Shown piece after piece: positions 18,898 through 26,907 of a DNA stretch of 64,000 nucleotides (position 1 is its first letter; each line of letters begins with the position of its first letter). Source of the DNA: Aliiroseovarius halocynthiae (GTDB lineage: Bacteria > Pseudomonadota > Alphaproteobacteria > Rhodobacterales > Rhodobacteraceae); NCBI RefSeq assembly GCF_007004645.1, contig NZ_ML660019.1, positions 640,437 through 704,436 on the forward strand, read 5' to 3'. Position numbers and translations under genes: made by a program. The notes under the pieces were generated by a model that worked only from the letters and a program-made list of their open reading frames with translations, had not been told where the DNA came from and did no database searches.

Positions 18898-18925
18898 TCT
18901 ATAACGTTTTAGTTTTCTGTTGCAA
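18898..18925 (-). promoter_or_regulatory. Candidate promoter of the sugar transport operon
   Basis: On the minus strand TTGCAA (18925-18920) and TATAGA (18903-18898) are spaced by 16 bases and match sigma-70 -35 and -10 boxes at four positions each. Both operator-like palindromes overlap or flank it. Predicted from pattern only. Confidence 0.5.
18899..18912. promoter_or_regulatory. LacI-type operator, distal copy
   Basis: CTATAACGTTTTAG is a near-perfect palindrome (two symmetric mismatches) centred on CG. Its centre is exactly 20 bases, two helical turns, from the centre of the copy at 18879-18892. It overlaps the predicted -10 box, so a bound repressor would block transcription. The divergent LacI-family gene at 19009 is the natural candidate to bind here. 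Confidence 0.65.
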
Positions 18926-18930
18926 CAGAA
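18915..18930. repeat. Perfect 16-bp palindrome in the LacI/transporter promoter region
   Basis: TTCTGTTGCAACAGAA reads the same on both strands and overlaps the predicted -35 box. It differs from the two CTA..TAG sites, so it could be the target of another regulator or a secondary site. Confidence 0.55.
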
Positions 18931-19008
18931 TTTTTCTGAGATAGTTTAGGTCTGCTCTGGCTAAAAGGTCTCGGTAGCGCATGCGATGGCAAAAAGAGGT
19001 TGATAATC

Positions 19009-20043
19009 ATGACTGACAAGGCTTCCTCGCCGCAAGCGCGCCCGCAGAAACCCACGTTGAAAACAATTGCGCAAGTCAGTGGAATGGCTGTGCCGACCGT
19101 GTCTCGCGCGCTGGCGGATGCGCCGGATATCAGCGAAACGACTAAGGAAAGAATTCGCCGAATCGCGAACGAGCTGGGTTATATCCCAAACCGCGCGGGT
19201 GTCGGTTTGCGCACAGGTCGTACGAATGTCGTCTCGCTTGTGATGTCTGCAGAACGTGAAATGATGAACGTTACCGCGCGCCTTTTGTCATCGATAGGTG
19301 TCTCCTTGCGCGCGACCCCGTTTCACCTGAACGTGGTGCCTGTTTTGCCGGATGACGATCCGATGCAGGCCGTCCGCTATATCGTCGAAAACAGGACCGC
19401 TGACGGTATCATATTCAACCAAGTTCGGACAGAAGACCCACGCGCGCAGTTCCTTATGGAACGAAAATTCCCCTTCGCCACCCACGGGCGCACAAAATGG
19501 GCAGGGCAGCACGCTTATTATGACTTTGACAACTTCACATATGCCCGGTTGGGGGTAGACGAGCTGGTGCGCAAAGGGCGTAAAAATCTGATTTTGGTCG
19601 CACCGCCAATCGAACATAACTATGCGTTAGAGATGGTCGAGGGGGCGCAAAAGGCTGCCGCCGCACATGGGGTTAAGCTGCACGTCGCCAAGCAGGTGGA
19701 CAGTGATGCGACGACGTTGGAAACCCGTGATTGGGCGACGCGAAAAATGACGTCGGATCCCAATATCGACGGGATCATTTGTGCATCTACTAGTGCTACG
19801 ATGGCGGTTGTTGCCGGGATGGAAAGTACCGGTCGAAAAGTTGGCCATGATTTCGACGTGGTGGCGAAGGAGGCGATTCCCATGCTGCAGTTGATGCGGC
19901 CTGAAATCATCGTCGTGAACGAGAATGTAGATATTACGGGCGCCTTCTTGGCAGACGCGATTGTGCAAGCCATTCGCACCCCCGAGAATGCGCCGCTGCA
20001 ATGTTTGGAAGTGCCCAACAAAGACGCACTTCACAGCTTATGA
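19009..20043 (+). CDS. LacI-family transcriptional regulator
   Basis: 344 residues. The N-terminal helix-turn-helix (TLKTIAQVSGMAVPTVSRAL, about 18-37) and hinge (GYIPNRAG) are followed by a periplasmic-binding-protein-like sensor domain. It likely represses the divergent transporter operon and its own operon until a sugar or intermediate binds. The ATG at 19009 is preceded by an AGAGGT site 8 bases away; a TTG three codons earlier is less likely. It is co-directional with an isomerase and a dehydrogenase. Confidence 0.9.
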   Translation: MTDKASSPQARPQKPTLKTIAQVSGMAVPTVSRALADAPDISETTKERIRRIANELGYIPNRAGVGLRTGRTNVVSLVMSAEREMMNVTARLLSSIGVSLRATPFHLNVVPVLPDDDPMQAVRYIVENRTADGIIFNQVRTEDPRAQFLMERKFPFATHGRTKWAGQHAYYDFDNFTYARLGVDELVRKGRKNLILVAPPIEHNYALEMVEGAQKAAAAHGVKLHVAKQVDSDATTLETRDWATRKMTSDPNIDGIICASTSATMAVVAGMESTGRKVGHDFDVVAKEAIPMLQLMRPEIIVVNENVDITGAFLADAIVQAIRTPENAPLQCLEVPNKDALHSL

Positions 20044-20068
20044 CACCTGTCTGACAAGGAGAGTTGAC

Positions 20069-21124
20069 GTGACCACTCAGATCAAAGGCCCCGCGCTGTT
20101 TTTGGCGCAGTTCGCCGGGGATGACGCCCCATTTAATTCCCTAGCGGATATCACACGCTGGGCGGCTGGATTGGGCTATAAGGGTGTGCAGATCCCCACA
20201 TTTGATGCGCGGTTGTTTGATCTGGAAAAGGCGTCGGACAGCCAGACATATTGTGACGAGGTAAAGGGTATCTGTGCAGATTCCGGTGTCGAAATCACCG
20301 AGCTATCCACCCATCTTCAAGGCCAATTGGTTGCGGTTAATCCGGTCTATGACACGGCCTTTGATGCCTTCGCCCCCGAAGCGTGCCGTGGCAATCCAGC
20401 CAAGCGGCAGGCTTGGGCGGTTGAGCAGATGAAGATGGCGGCTGTTGCAAGTGAACGGCTGGGGCTGAAGCACACCGTCAGCTTCACCGGATCGCTTGCT
20501 TTTCCGTTTCTCTACCCATGGCCCCAACGCCCCGAAGGTCTGATTGAAGAAGCTTTCGCCGAGCTGGGCCGTCGATGGACACCAATCTTGAACCACTATG
20601 CAGATCACGGACAGGATATCGGGTTTGAAATCCACCCCGGCGAAGACGTGTTCGACGGCGCAACATTCGAGATGTTTGTGGATGCCTGCGACGGGCACGA
20701 TGCGGCAATGATCAACTATGATCCCAGCCATTTCCTGCTGCAACAGCTGGATTATCTGGCCTTCATCGACCTGTATCACGACCGCATTAACGCCTTCCAC
20801 GTCAAGGATGCCGAGTTTAATCCCGACGGGCGGCAGGGCGTCTATTCCGGCTATCAAGGCTGGATGAACCGTGCCGGACGCTTCCGGTCCTTGGGCGATG
20901 GTCAGGTGGATTTCGCGGGCATCTTCTCGAAGCTCACACAATATGGCTATGACAGCTGGGCCGTTTTGGAATGGGAATGCTGCATCAAGTCGCCAGAGCA
21001 GGGCGCAGCCGAGGGCGCGCCTTTCATCGACCGCCATCTGATTGAAGTCACTGAGAAGACATTCGATGATTTTGCAGGTGGCGAGCGGGACGAAGCTGCA
21101 ATCAAAGGGATGCTGGGCCTATGA
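20069..21124 (+). CDS. Sugar phosphate isomerase/epimerase (TIM barrel)
   Basis: 351 residues, longer than the paralogous-fold protein at 13836. Metal-site segments such as FEIHPGEDV, NYDPSHF, FHVKDAEF and the final LEWECC fit the AP endonuclease 2/xylose isomerase-like family. The start is GTG at 20069 with AAGGAG at a good distance; the longer frame runs into lacI and is rejected. It overlaps the next gene by ATGA. Confidence 0.85.
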   Translation: MTTQIKGPALFLAQFAGDDAPFNSLADITRWAAGLGYKGVQIPTFDARLFDLEKASDSQTYCDEVKGICADSGVEITELSTHLQGQLVAVNPVYDTAFDAFAPEACRGNPAKRQAWAVEQMKMAAVASERLGLKHTVSFTGSLAFPFLYPWPQRPEGLIEEAFAELGRRWTPILNHYADHGQDIGFEIHPGEDVFDGATFEMFVDACDGHDAAMINYDPSHFLLQQLDYLAFIDLYHDRINAFHVKDAEFNPDGRQGVYSGYQGWMNRAGRFRSLGDGQVDFAGIFSKLTQYGYDSWAVLEWECCIKSPEQGAAEGAPFIDRHLIEVTEKTFDDFAGGERDEAAIKGMLGL

Positions 21125-22233
21125 CACGGTTAAAGCTGGGAATGGTCGGCGGCGGCCAAGGGGCGTTCATCGGCGGCGTCCACCGCATCGCGTCACGTAT
21201 TGACGGCCGGTTCGACCTTGTCGCCGGCGCGCTGTCTTCGGACCCGGATCGTGCGGCGGCGAGCGCTGCGGAACTGGGAATCGCGCCCGACCGCTCCTAC
21301 GCAAGCTTTGAGGATATGGCGGTGTCCGAGGCCACCCGCGAAGATGGGATCGACGCAGTTGCAATCGTCACGCCCAATCACATGCATGCGGGGCCTGCGA
21401 TTGCCTTCCTGAACGCAGGTATTCACGTGATCTGCGACAAGCCTTTGGCGGCGAGTTTGGAAGATGGCGAGGCGATAGCCGCTGCGGCGGCTGCCAGCAG
21501 CGCCCGTTTTTTCCTGACCCATAACTACACCGGGTATCCGCTGATGCGGCAGGCCCGCGCGATGGTGGCCCGGGGTGATCTGGGGGCGATCCGGTTGGTT
21601 CAGGTGGAATATGCGCAAGACTGGCTGACCGAACCGCTGGAGCAAGATGGCCACAAACAGGCAAGCTGGCGCACCGATCCCAGCAAGTCGGGTGGTGGCG
21701 CCATTGGCGATATCGGCACCCATGCGTTCAATCTGGCCAATTTCGTATCCGGTCTTGATGTCGAAGCCCTGTCCGCCGACCTGCAAAGCTTTGGTGCGGG
21801 TCGTGCAGTGGATGATAACGCCCATGTCTTGCTGCGCTATGCAGGCGGCGCACGTGGGATGCTGTGGGCCAGTCAAGTTGCGGTCGGATGTGAAAACGGT
21901 TTGCGACTGCGCATTTACGGCGACAAGGGCGGCATTGAATGGGCGCAGGAATCGCCGAACCAGATGACCTTCACCCCGTTTGGCTACCCAAAACAGATCC
22001 TGACTCGCGGCGGTGCAGGAACCGGTCCGGAATGGACCCGCATTCCGCCCGGCCACCCTGAAGGGTATCTGGAAGGCTTTGCGACGCTTTATGATGACAT
22101 CGCATCCGTGATTTCGTCGGGACAAGAGAATGACCTGCTACCCAATCTACAGGATGGGTTGGACGGGATGTGGTTTATCAACGCTGCGCGCAGATCTTCG
22201 GATGACAACGGGACATGGATCGCGCGGACGTGA
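21121..22233 (+). CDS. Gfo/Idh/MocA-family oxidoreductase
   Basis: 370 residues. A Rossmann N-terminus (LGMVGGGQGAFIG) and the catalytic-lysine motif CDKPLA (near 102-107) are present, followed by the C-terminal domain with GDIGTHAFN. It probably works with the coupled isomerase in oxidation and rearrangement of a carbohydrate imported by the nearby transporter. It ends 19 bases from the convergent gntK. Confidence 0.87.
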   Translation: MTRLKLGMVGGGQGAFIGGVHRIASRIDGRFDLVAGALSSDPDRAAASAAELGIAPDRSYASFEDMAVSEATREDGIDAVAIVTPNHMHAGPAIAFLNAGIHVICDKPLAASLEDGEAIAAAAAASSARFFLTHNYTGYPLMRQARAMVARGDLGAIRLVQVEYAQDWLTEPLEQDGHKQASWRTDPSKSGGGAIGDIGTHAFNLANFVSGLDVEALSADLQSFGAGRAVDDNAHVLLRYAGGARGMLWASQVAVGCENGLRLRIYGDKGGIEWAQESPNQMTFTPFGYPKQILTRGGAGTGPEWTRIPPGHPEGYLEGFATLYDDIASVISSGQENDLLPNLQDGLDGMWFINAARRSSDDNGTWIART

Positions 22234-22252
22234 ACGCATTCAGGCAATTAGG

Positions 22253-22774
22253 TTAGCAGAGAAATTCTTCTGGCAGCAGTCGCAGGGCTTTATCTATGGT
22301 TTCTGATTTGCTGCCGGAAACATCGACGGTGCAACTTGCCTCGTCACGGTTGGGCGGTTCCAGTGTTGCAAACTGGCTGTCGAGCAAGCTTGAGGGCATG
22401 AAGTGATCCGTCCGCGCAGACATCCTGCCTTCAATCTTGTGCTGGTCCCCATGTAGATGGACAAAAAACACGTCAGGCAAGCGGTCGCGCAGCGTGTCAC
22501 GGTAGCTTTTTTTGAGCGCTGAGCACGCGGCCACAACAACCTGCCCATCTTGTGCTGCTTGAGTGTCCGCAATACCCTCGGCCAAGGCTGTTAGCCAAGG
22601 ATGGCGCATCTCGTCGGTCAGAGGGATGCCAGCACGCATCGCATCAACATTTTTCTGCGGATGGAAGTCGTCGGCTTCGACATAAATCGCACCGAGTTGC
22701 CGGGCGATTCCGAGTGCGACCGAGGTCTTTCCGACGCCGCTTACGCCCATCACGACAATCACTTTTTTCTGCAT
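22253..22774 (-). CDS. gntK: Gluconokinase
   Basis: 173 residues, the usual length for the GntK/IdnK family. It has P-loop GVSGVGKTS (about 10-18), EADDFHP, and SSLLDSQFATLEPP, all standard in thermoresistant/thermosensitive gluconokinases. It phosphorylates D-gluconate to 6-phosphogluconate for the Entner-Doudoroff route. It is convergent with the sugar locus, so functional linkage is plausible: glucose-type sugars oxidised to gluconate could enter here. Confidence 0.93.
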   Translation of the reverse strand: MQKKVIVVMGVSGVGKTSVALGIARQLGAIYVEADDFHPQKNVDAMRAGIPLTDEMRHPWLTALAEGIADTQAAQDGQVVVAACSALKKSYRDTLRDRLPDVFFVHLHGDQHKIEGRMSARTDHFMPSSLLDSQFATLEPPNRDEASCTVDVSGSKSETIDKALRLLPEEFLC

Positions 22775-23267
22775 GGAAACCTCCCAGAGTTCTCATGTAT
22801 CTATATATGATTGCGCTAACATTTGACAGCCCTCAATGCCTGATTGAAGCGCGCAAGTGTCACGTGATATCCAGTGCCCGCTGTGCCGTAAGGTATGTTC
22901 CGGATATAAATTTTCTCATCGGCTTACGCCGAGATAACGTTCAAAATCCCGGACAATACTGGTTCAATCGATGTTGGCCGCAGTGTTGGCTGACTGCCCA
23001 GAGTAGCGTCGAAGCCGTGCAGTCCGACCCGTTTCTTATCCTTTAGTCAGGCTGTAACTGGCGGAAGCACTCTATCCTATACTTTTTGAAGAAGTTTTGA
23101 TTGCTTTTTAGAATGGAATAGTGGTGAATCCTTAGTACACGCAGCTGGCAGCCATATTTTTAGGCCAGTTTCGGATTTTGCATTTTGTTTTGTGCAGTTG
23201 TTGGTTGATATTAGGGGTGCTCGTTCACGAAATGAATTTATCCAGCGATGAGAAGCAGTTTCATTTT
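22775..23267. other. Intergenic region between gntK and the sulfotransferase
   Basis: 493 bases without a convincing gene. The left part holds the gntK leader, a GGGAGG ribosome site and an operator-like palindrome (22807-22822). The right part, about 23040-23260, is visibly AT-rich compared with its surroundings and probably carries the promoter of the polysaccharide-edge gene. Confidence 0.45.
22807..22822 (-). promoter_or_regulatory. GntR/LacI-like operator upstream of gluconokinase
   Basis: ATGATTGCGCTAACAT is a partial palindrome (12 of 16 symmetric) resembling the gluconate-repressor consensus ATGTTA-N4-TAACAT known from enteric bacteria. It lies 33-48 bases upstream of the gntK start and overlaps a TATATA box. 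Regulation by a gluconate-type LacI-family repressor encoded elsewhere is inferred. Confidence 0.45.
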
Positions 23268-24161
23268 ATGACCCAATCCGCGCCGACTTTCATCCATATC
23301 GGGATACACAAGACCGGCTCGTCAACCTTGCAGCACTCGTTCCGTACGCATGCGTCGATTTATTACGTCGAACGCGCAGATGTTCGAAATGCATTCATTG
23401 GACATTCTCTGGAATTTGACGCAGTCCCTTTCCCTGCCGAAGCGGAGCGCGCAGAGGATCAATCCAAGGCGCTCGTCATGTCGCACGAACGATTATCGGG
23501 CTATCCCGCGTCAGGCGGGTTCGATCGCGAACTGATCGCTGGCCGATTGGCCGAGGCCTTTCCCGAGGCGAAGATCCTGATCATTTTCCGCGAACAGTCC
23601 CGCTGGATCAAAAGCTTCTATCAACAATATGTTGCAGATGGTGGCAGCCTGAAACTGCGTGAGTTTCTGACTAATCCGCAGCCGCAAATCTATAAGATTC
23701 CCGCATTCGAGCTGGACTACCTGAATTACCATCAGCTGGTGACGCTGTATCACAACCACTTTGGTGCGCAGAACGTGTTGGCGCTTCCATTCGAGTTGAT
23801 GGCGCAGGAGTTCGATGCCTTTGCCGATCGCCTGAACACATTCTTTGGCTTTGATCTTGAGCTAGAGAATGAGCTGACCAATCAGTCACGGCCATTGCTG
23901 CCGCTCTTACTTATGCGGTTTGTGAACGGAACGATCGGGAATACGCAGCTGTCTCCTGGTGGATTTGTTCCCTTGGGCTATCTGAAGCTGGCCACCAAGT
24001 TTTTGGGGGCGATGCCGGGCGCGCGGTCTTTCGATGACCGGATTGCGGCCAGATATGAGCGGCTGATCAAAGAGAAAATCGAGAGTCATTATAATGAAAG
24101 CAACACGCGGCTGGCATCATTGATCGGAATGGATCTGAGCGAATACGGGTATAGTTGCTGA
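23268..24161 (+). CDS. Sulfotransferase-fold protein
   Basis: 297 residues from the chosen start. Near the N-terminus FIHIGIHKTGSSTLQ matches the 5'-phosphosulfate loop of PAPS-dependent sulfotransferases, and ILIIFREQSRWIKSFYQQYV matches the 3'-phosphate-binding region. It would transfer sulfate to a carbohydrate hydroxyl. Two upstream in-frame starts exist (23178, 23232) but give no better ribosome site. At the left edge of the polysaccharide locus, so sulfation of the exported polymer is a reasonable inference. Confidence 0.7.
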   Translation: MTQSAPTFIHIGIHKTGSSTLQHSFRTHASIYYVERADVRNAFIGHSLEFDAVPFPAEAERAEDQSKALVMSHERLSGYPASGGFDRELIAGRLAEAFPEAKILIIFREQSRWIKSFYQQYVADGGSLKLREFLTNPQPQIYKIPAFELDYLNYHQLVTLYHNHFGAQNVLALPFELMAQEFDAFADRLNTFFGFDLELENELTNQSRPLLPLLLMRFVNGTIGNTQLSPGGFVPLGYLKLATKFLGAMPGARSFDDRIAARYERLIKEKIESHYNESNTRLASLIGMDLSEYGYSC

Positions 24162-24210
24162 CAGATTTGGCTGATGTCTAGCCGTTGTTTTATTGATTGA
24201 GGAGTTCACC

Positions 24211-25182
24211 ATGACGCGGTCGGCGCTTTCCATTCTTATCTGCTCTGCCGGGCGTCGTGTCGGTTTGATCGAGGCATTTCGTGTCGCCGCCGATCGGCTT
24301 TCTTTGGATTTGACGATACTAGCCTGCGACCTTGAGCCTGATCTTAGCGCCGCCTGCGCCGTTGCGGATCGCGCTTTCAAAGTTCCCCGATGCAATGACC
24401 CAGCCTATGTTGCTGCGATCAAGGACATCGTGCGGGATTTCAACGTGGCGCTTGTGGTGCCGACAATTGATCCCGAGCTTCAGCCGCTGGCGCAGGCTGT
24501 TGATGAGTTCACAGCGCTGGGCGCGCGGGTGCATGTCTCGGATCTGTCGGTGATCCAGATCGCGCGGGACAAGGCACGGACCTCTAACGTCTTTGCAGGC
24601 GCCGGCGTTCCGGTTCCGCGTACTTTGGATGAAACGCAGTTGCGGGCTGATCCGACCGCTCTGACATGGCCGGTCTTCGCCAAGCCCAGTGGGGGAAGCG
24701 CAAGTCGCGGATTGGCCGTCTATCACAGCATGCCGGACGTGCCGGATGCCTTTAACGAGCCGATGATCTTTCAGGATACGCTGGAAGGGCCGGAATATAC
24801 GATCAACATGTTCGTGGATCAGTCGGGGGTGCTGAAATGCGTCGTTCCGCATATCAGGCTGAGCATTCGGGCAGGAGAGGTCGAAAAGGGCCGCACTGAA
24901 CGGCGCGAGGATTTGAAGAAAATCGCACAGGGCATTGCAAGCGCATTACCCGGGCTGCGCGGAGTGGCCTGTTTTCAGGTCATCGATGACCCGACGCATG
25001 GCCCCCGCGTGATCGAGATTAACGCACGGTTTGGTGGTGGCTATCCGCTGGCCGACAACGCCGGGGCGACGTTTGCGCAATGGCTGTTGGAAGAGGTCTG
25101 TGATCTGCCCTCAAGCGCCAATGATGATTGGCGTGATGGTGTTTTGATGCTGCGCTATGATCGCGCGGTCTATCAGGGCTAA
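24211..25182 (+). CDS. ATP-grasp domain protein
   Basis: 323 residues. An N-terminal Rossmann-like domain (ILICSAGRRVGLIEAF) leads into an ATP-grasp fold with FAKPSGGSASRG and VIEINARFGGGYPLA, the Mg-ATP-binding end. Such enzymes ligate a carboxylate to an amine or similar nucleophile via acyl phosphate. The ATG at 24211 follows a GAGGAG site. It overlaps the HAD gene by 26 bases, so the two products are probably made together. Substrate unknown; related proteins occur in polysaccharide loci. Confidence 0.75.
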   Translation: MTRSALSILICSAGRRVGLIEAFRVAADRLSLDLTILACDLEPDLSAACAVADRAFKVPRCNDPAYVAAIKDIVRDFNVALVVPTIDPELQPLAQAVDEFTALGARVHVSDLSVIQIARDKARTSNVFAGAGVPVPRTLDETQLRADPTALTWPVFAKPSGGSASRGLAVYHSMPDVPDAFNEPMIFQDTLEGPEYTINMFVDQSGVLKCVVPHIRLSIRAGEVEKGRTERREDLKKIAQGIASALPGLRGVACFQVIDDPTHGPRVIEINARFGGGYPLADNAGATFAQWLLEEVCDLPSSANDDWRDGVLMLRYDRAVYQG

Positions 25183-25837
25183 GCGCGTGCTGGTCTTCGA
25201 TCTGGATGACACGCTGTATCTAGAGCGTGACTTTGCGTTCAGCGGCTACGTTCATGTCGGTGACTGGGTGCAGCAGCAGTTTGGCGCGCCTGATTTCGGG
25301 CTTCATTGTCGGCAGGCGTTTGAGCGCGGCGAGCGGACCCGCATTTTCAACCACGCCTGTCAGGCCGTTGGGCTCGAGGCGGACCCGGATCTGATCTCGC
25401 GTCTGATCGATGTCTATCGCAACCATCCCCCGGCCATTGATCTGTGCGCGGATGTAGCACGTTTCTTTGCACGCTCATCAGGTCCGTTTGGGCTGGTAAC
25501 GGACGGACCCGAGCAGATGCAGCGCAACAAAATCGCAGCTTTGGGGCTTGAAGCAATTATCGCGCATATCTGCCCAACAGGGGCATGGCCCAAAGGATAT
25601 AGGAAGCCACATCCGCGCGCCTATGAGTTGATGGAGCAGGCGGCATCGGGTGCGCGCATGGTCTATGTCGCGGACAATCCGGCCAAGGATTTTGTTACCC
25701 CAAGGGCGCGGGGCTGGGTCACGGTGCAGATCAATCGGCCAGGCAGGGTACATGCGCCGGATGCGCCGGATGACCTTCATGCGGCTGGCCACGTGATCGA
25801 CAGTCTTGATGATCTGGACGCGGTCTTGGCAAACTAA
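25157..25837 (+). CDS. HAD-superfamily hydrolase
   Basis: 226 residues. Motif I FDLDDTLY, motif II LVTDG, and the late motif VADNPAKDF indicate a HAD phosphatase. It overlaps the ATP-grasp gene by 26 bases; a GTG at 25187 is an alternative start that would remove most of the overlap. The stop overlaps that of the convergent glycosyltransferase by 3 bases. It probably dephosphorylates a small metabolite related to the ATP-grasp product. Confidence 0.75.
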   Translation: MIARSIRAKRVLVFDLDDTLYLERDFAFSGYVHVGDWVQQQFGAPDFGLHCRQAFERGERTRIFNHACQAVGLEADPDLISRLIDVYRNHPPAIDLCADVARFFARSSGPFGLVTDGPEQMQRNKIAALGLEAIIAHICPTGAWPKGYRKPHPRAYELMEQAASGARMVYVADNPAKDFVTPRARGWVTVQINRPGRVHAPDAPDDLHAAGHVIDSLDDLDAVLAN

Positions 25838-26904
25838 AGTTTTGCGGCCCGCGAAATCACCTTATCCCAATCGGACAAGATCTGGCCAGGGGCCAAACGA
25901 TCGCGATTGATCGCGGCTTGCCCGGCCATATGCGCGCGCAATGGGCTGTCTTGCATCAAACTACTGACCGCGCCGGCCAGCGCTGACGGGTTATCCACCG
26001 GGACCAGAAGTCCGTTCTCGCCCTCGACGATCATCTCACGCGGGCCGAAATCGCAATCGGTCGCGATGGCGGGAAGGCCAGCGACAGTCGCTTCAGCAAG
26101 GACGTTTGGAAAGCCTTCGAAACGCGAGGGCATGACCAGAATGTCGGCCTGCGACAGCCACGCCCCTGGGGAAAGGCTGGCGCCGGGCAGGGCGACGGTG
26201 TCTTCCAGCTGCAGGTCCTTTCGCAATGCCTCAAGCCTGTCGCGTTCGGGGCCGTCGCCATAGATTGTCAGGCGCACATTGGGGCAAGCCGCACGTACAT
26301 CCGCCATGGCGCGGATCAACACGTCGAAGCCTTTTTGCGTGTCCAGCCGCCCCACCGCAACCAGACGATGGCCCGCCGGGTCGGGCTGTGCGGGATAGTT
26401 TGGATGAGGCGCGCAGGGGTTCGGAATGACAACAGATGTAGCTTGGACGGCTCGGGGCAGATCCGCGCGGGCGCGGTCTGTTTGCATGACAGCACAGGCA
26501 GCGCGGCGTACCAGAAGGTTCTGCGCGTGCCGCCAGATCGGATGCGCCTTCTGCGCGCGTGGATTATTCCGTTCGGAGATCACAACAGGCACACCCGTGC
26601 CAATTGCGGCAGCAAGGCTCAGTACATTCACCTTGGTGAGAAAAGACAGTACCAGATCGGGTTGCGTAGTGCGGATCGTGTGCCGGATCATCCCAAGACG
26701 GGCAAGCGGGTTACCGGTTTTTGCCCCATCCGGAAGGAACAGCTGCACGTCATCTGGGTAGGGGAAATAAGATCCATCCGCTGGCATATCGAAGCCCATG
26801 GCCGTGACTTCATCGCCCATCTGGGCGCGGTGTGCAGCGATCATTGCGACGACTTTTTCAGCGCCACCTGCGCCGAAACCACCCTGAACGATAAGGATTT
26901 TCAC
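25834..26904 (-). CDS. Glycosyltransferase family 4
   Basis: 356 residues, GT-B fold. The acceptor domain begins MKILIVQGGFGAGGAEKV; the donor domain has VAVGRLDTQKGFDVLI and the E-x7-E-like region RFEGFPNVLAEATVAGLP. It is the last gene of the eight-gene leftward CDP-sugar operon, 3 bases after the GT2 gene. It likely adds one sugar on the cytoplasmic face of the lipid-linked repeat unit. Confidence 0.88.
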   Translation of the reverse strand: MKILIVQGGFGAGGAEKVVAMIAAHRAQMGDEVTAMGFDMPADGSYFPYPDDVQLFLPDGAKTGNPLARLGMIRHTIRTTQPDLVLSFLTKVNVLSLAAAIGTGVPVVISERNNPRAQKAHPIWRHAQNLLVRRAACAVMQTDRARADLPRAVQATSVVIPNPCAPHPNYPAQPDPAGHRLVAVGRLDTQKGFDVLIRAMADVRAACPNVRLTIYGDGPERDRLEALRKDLQLEDTVALPGASLSPGAWLSQADILVMPSRFEGFPNVLAEATVAGLPAIATDCDFGPREMIVEGENGLLVPVDNPSALAGAVSSLMQDSPLRAHMAGQAAINRDRLAPGQILSDWDKVISRAAKL

Positions 26905-26907
26905 AGC

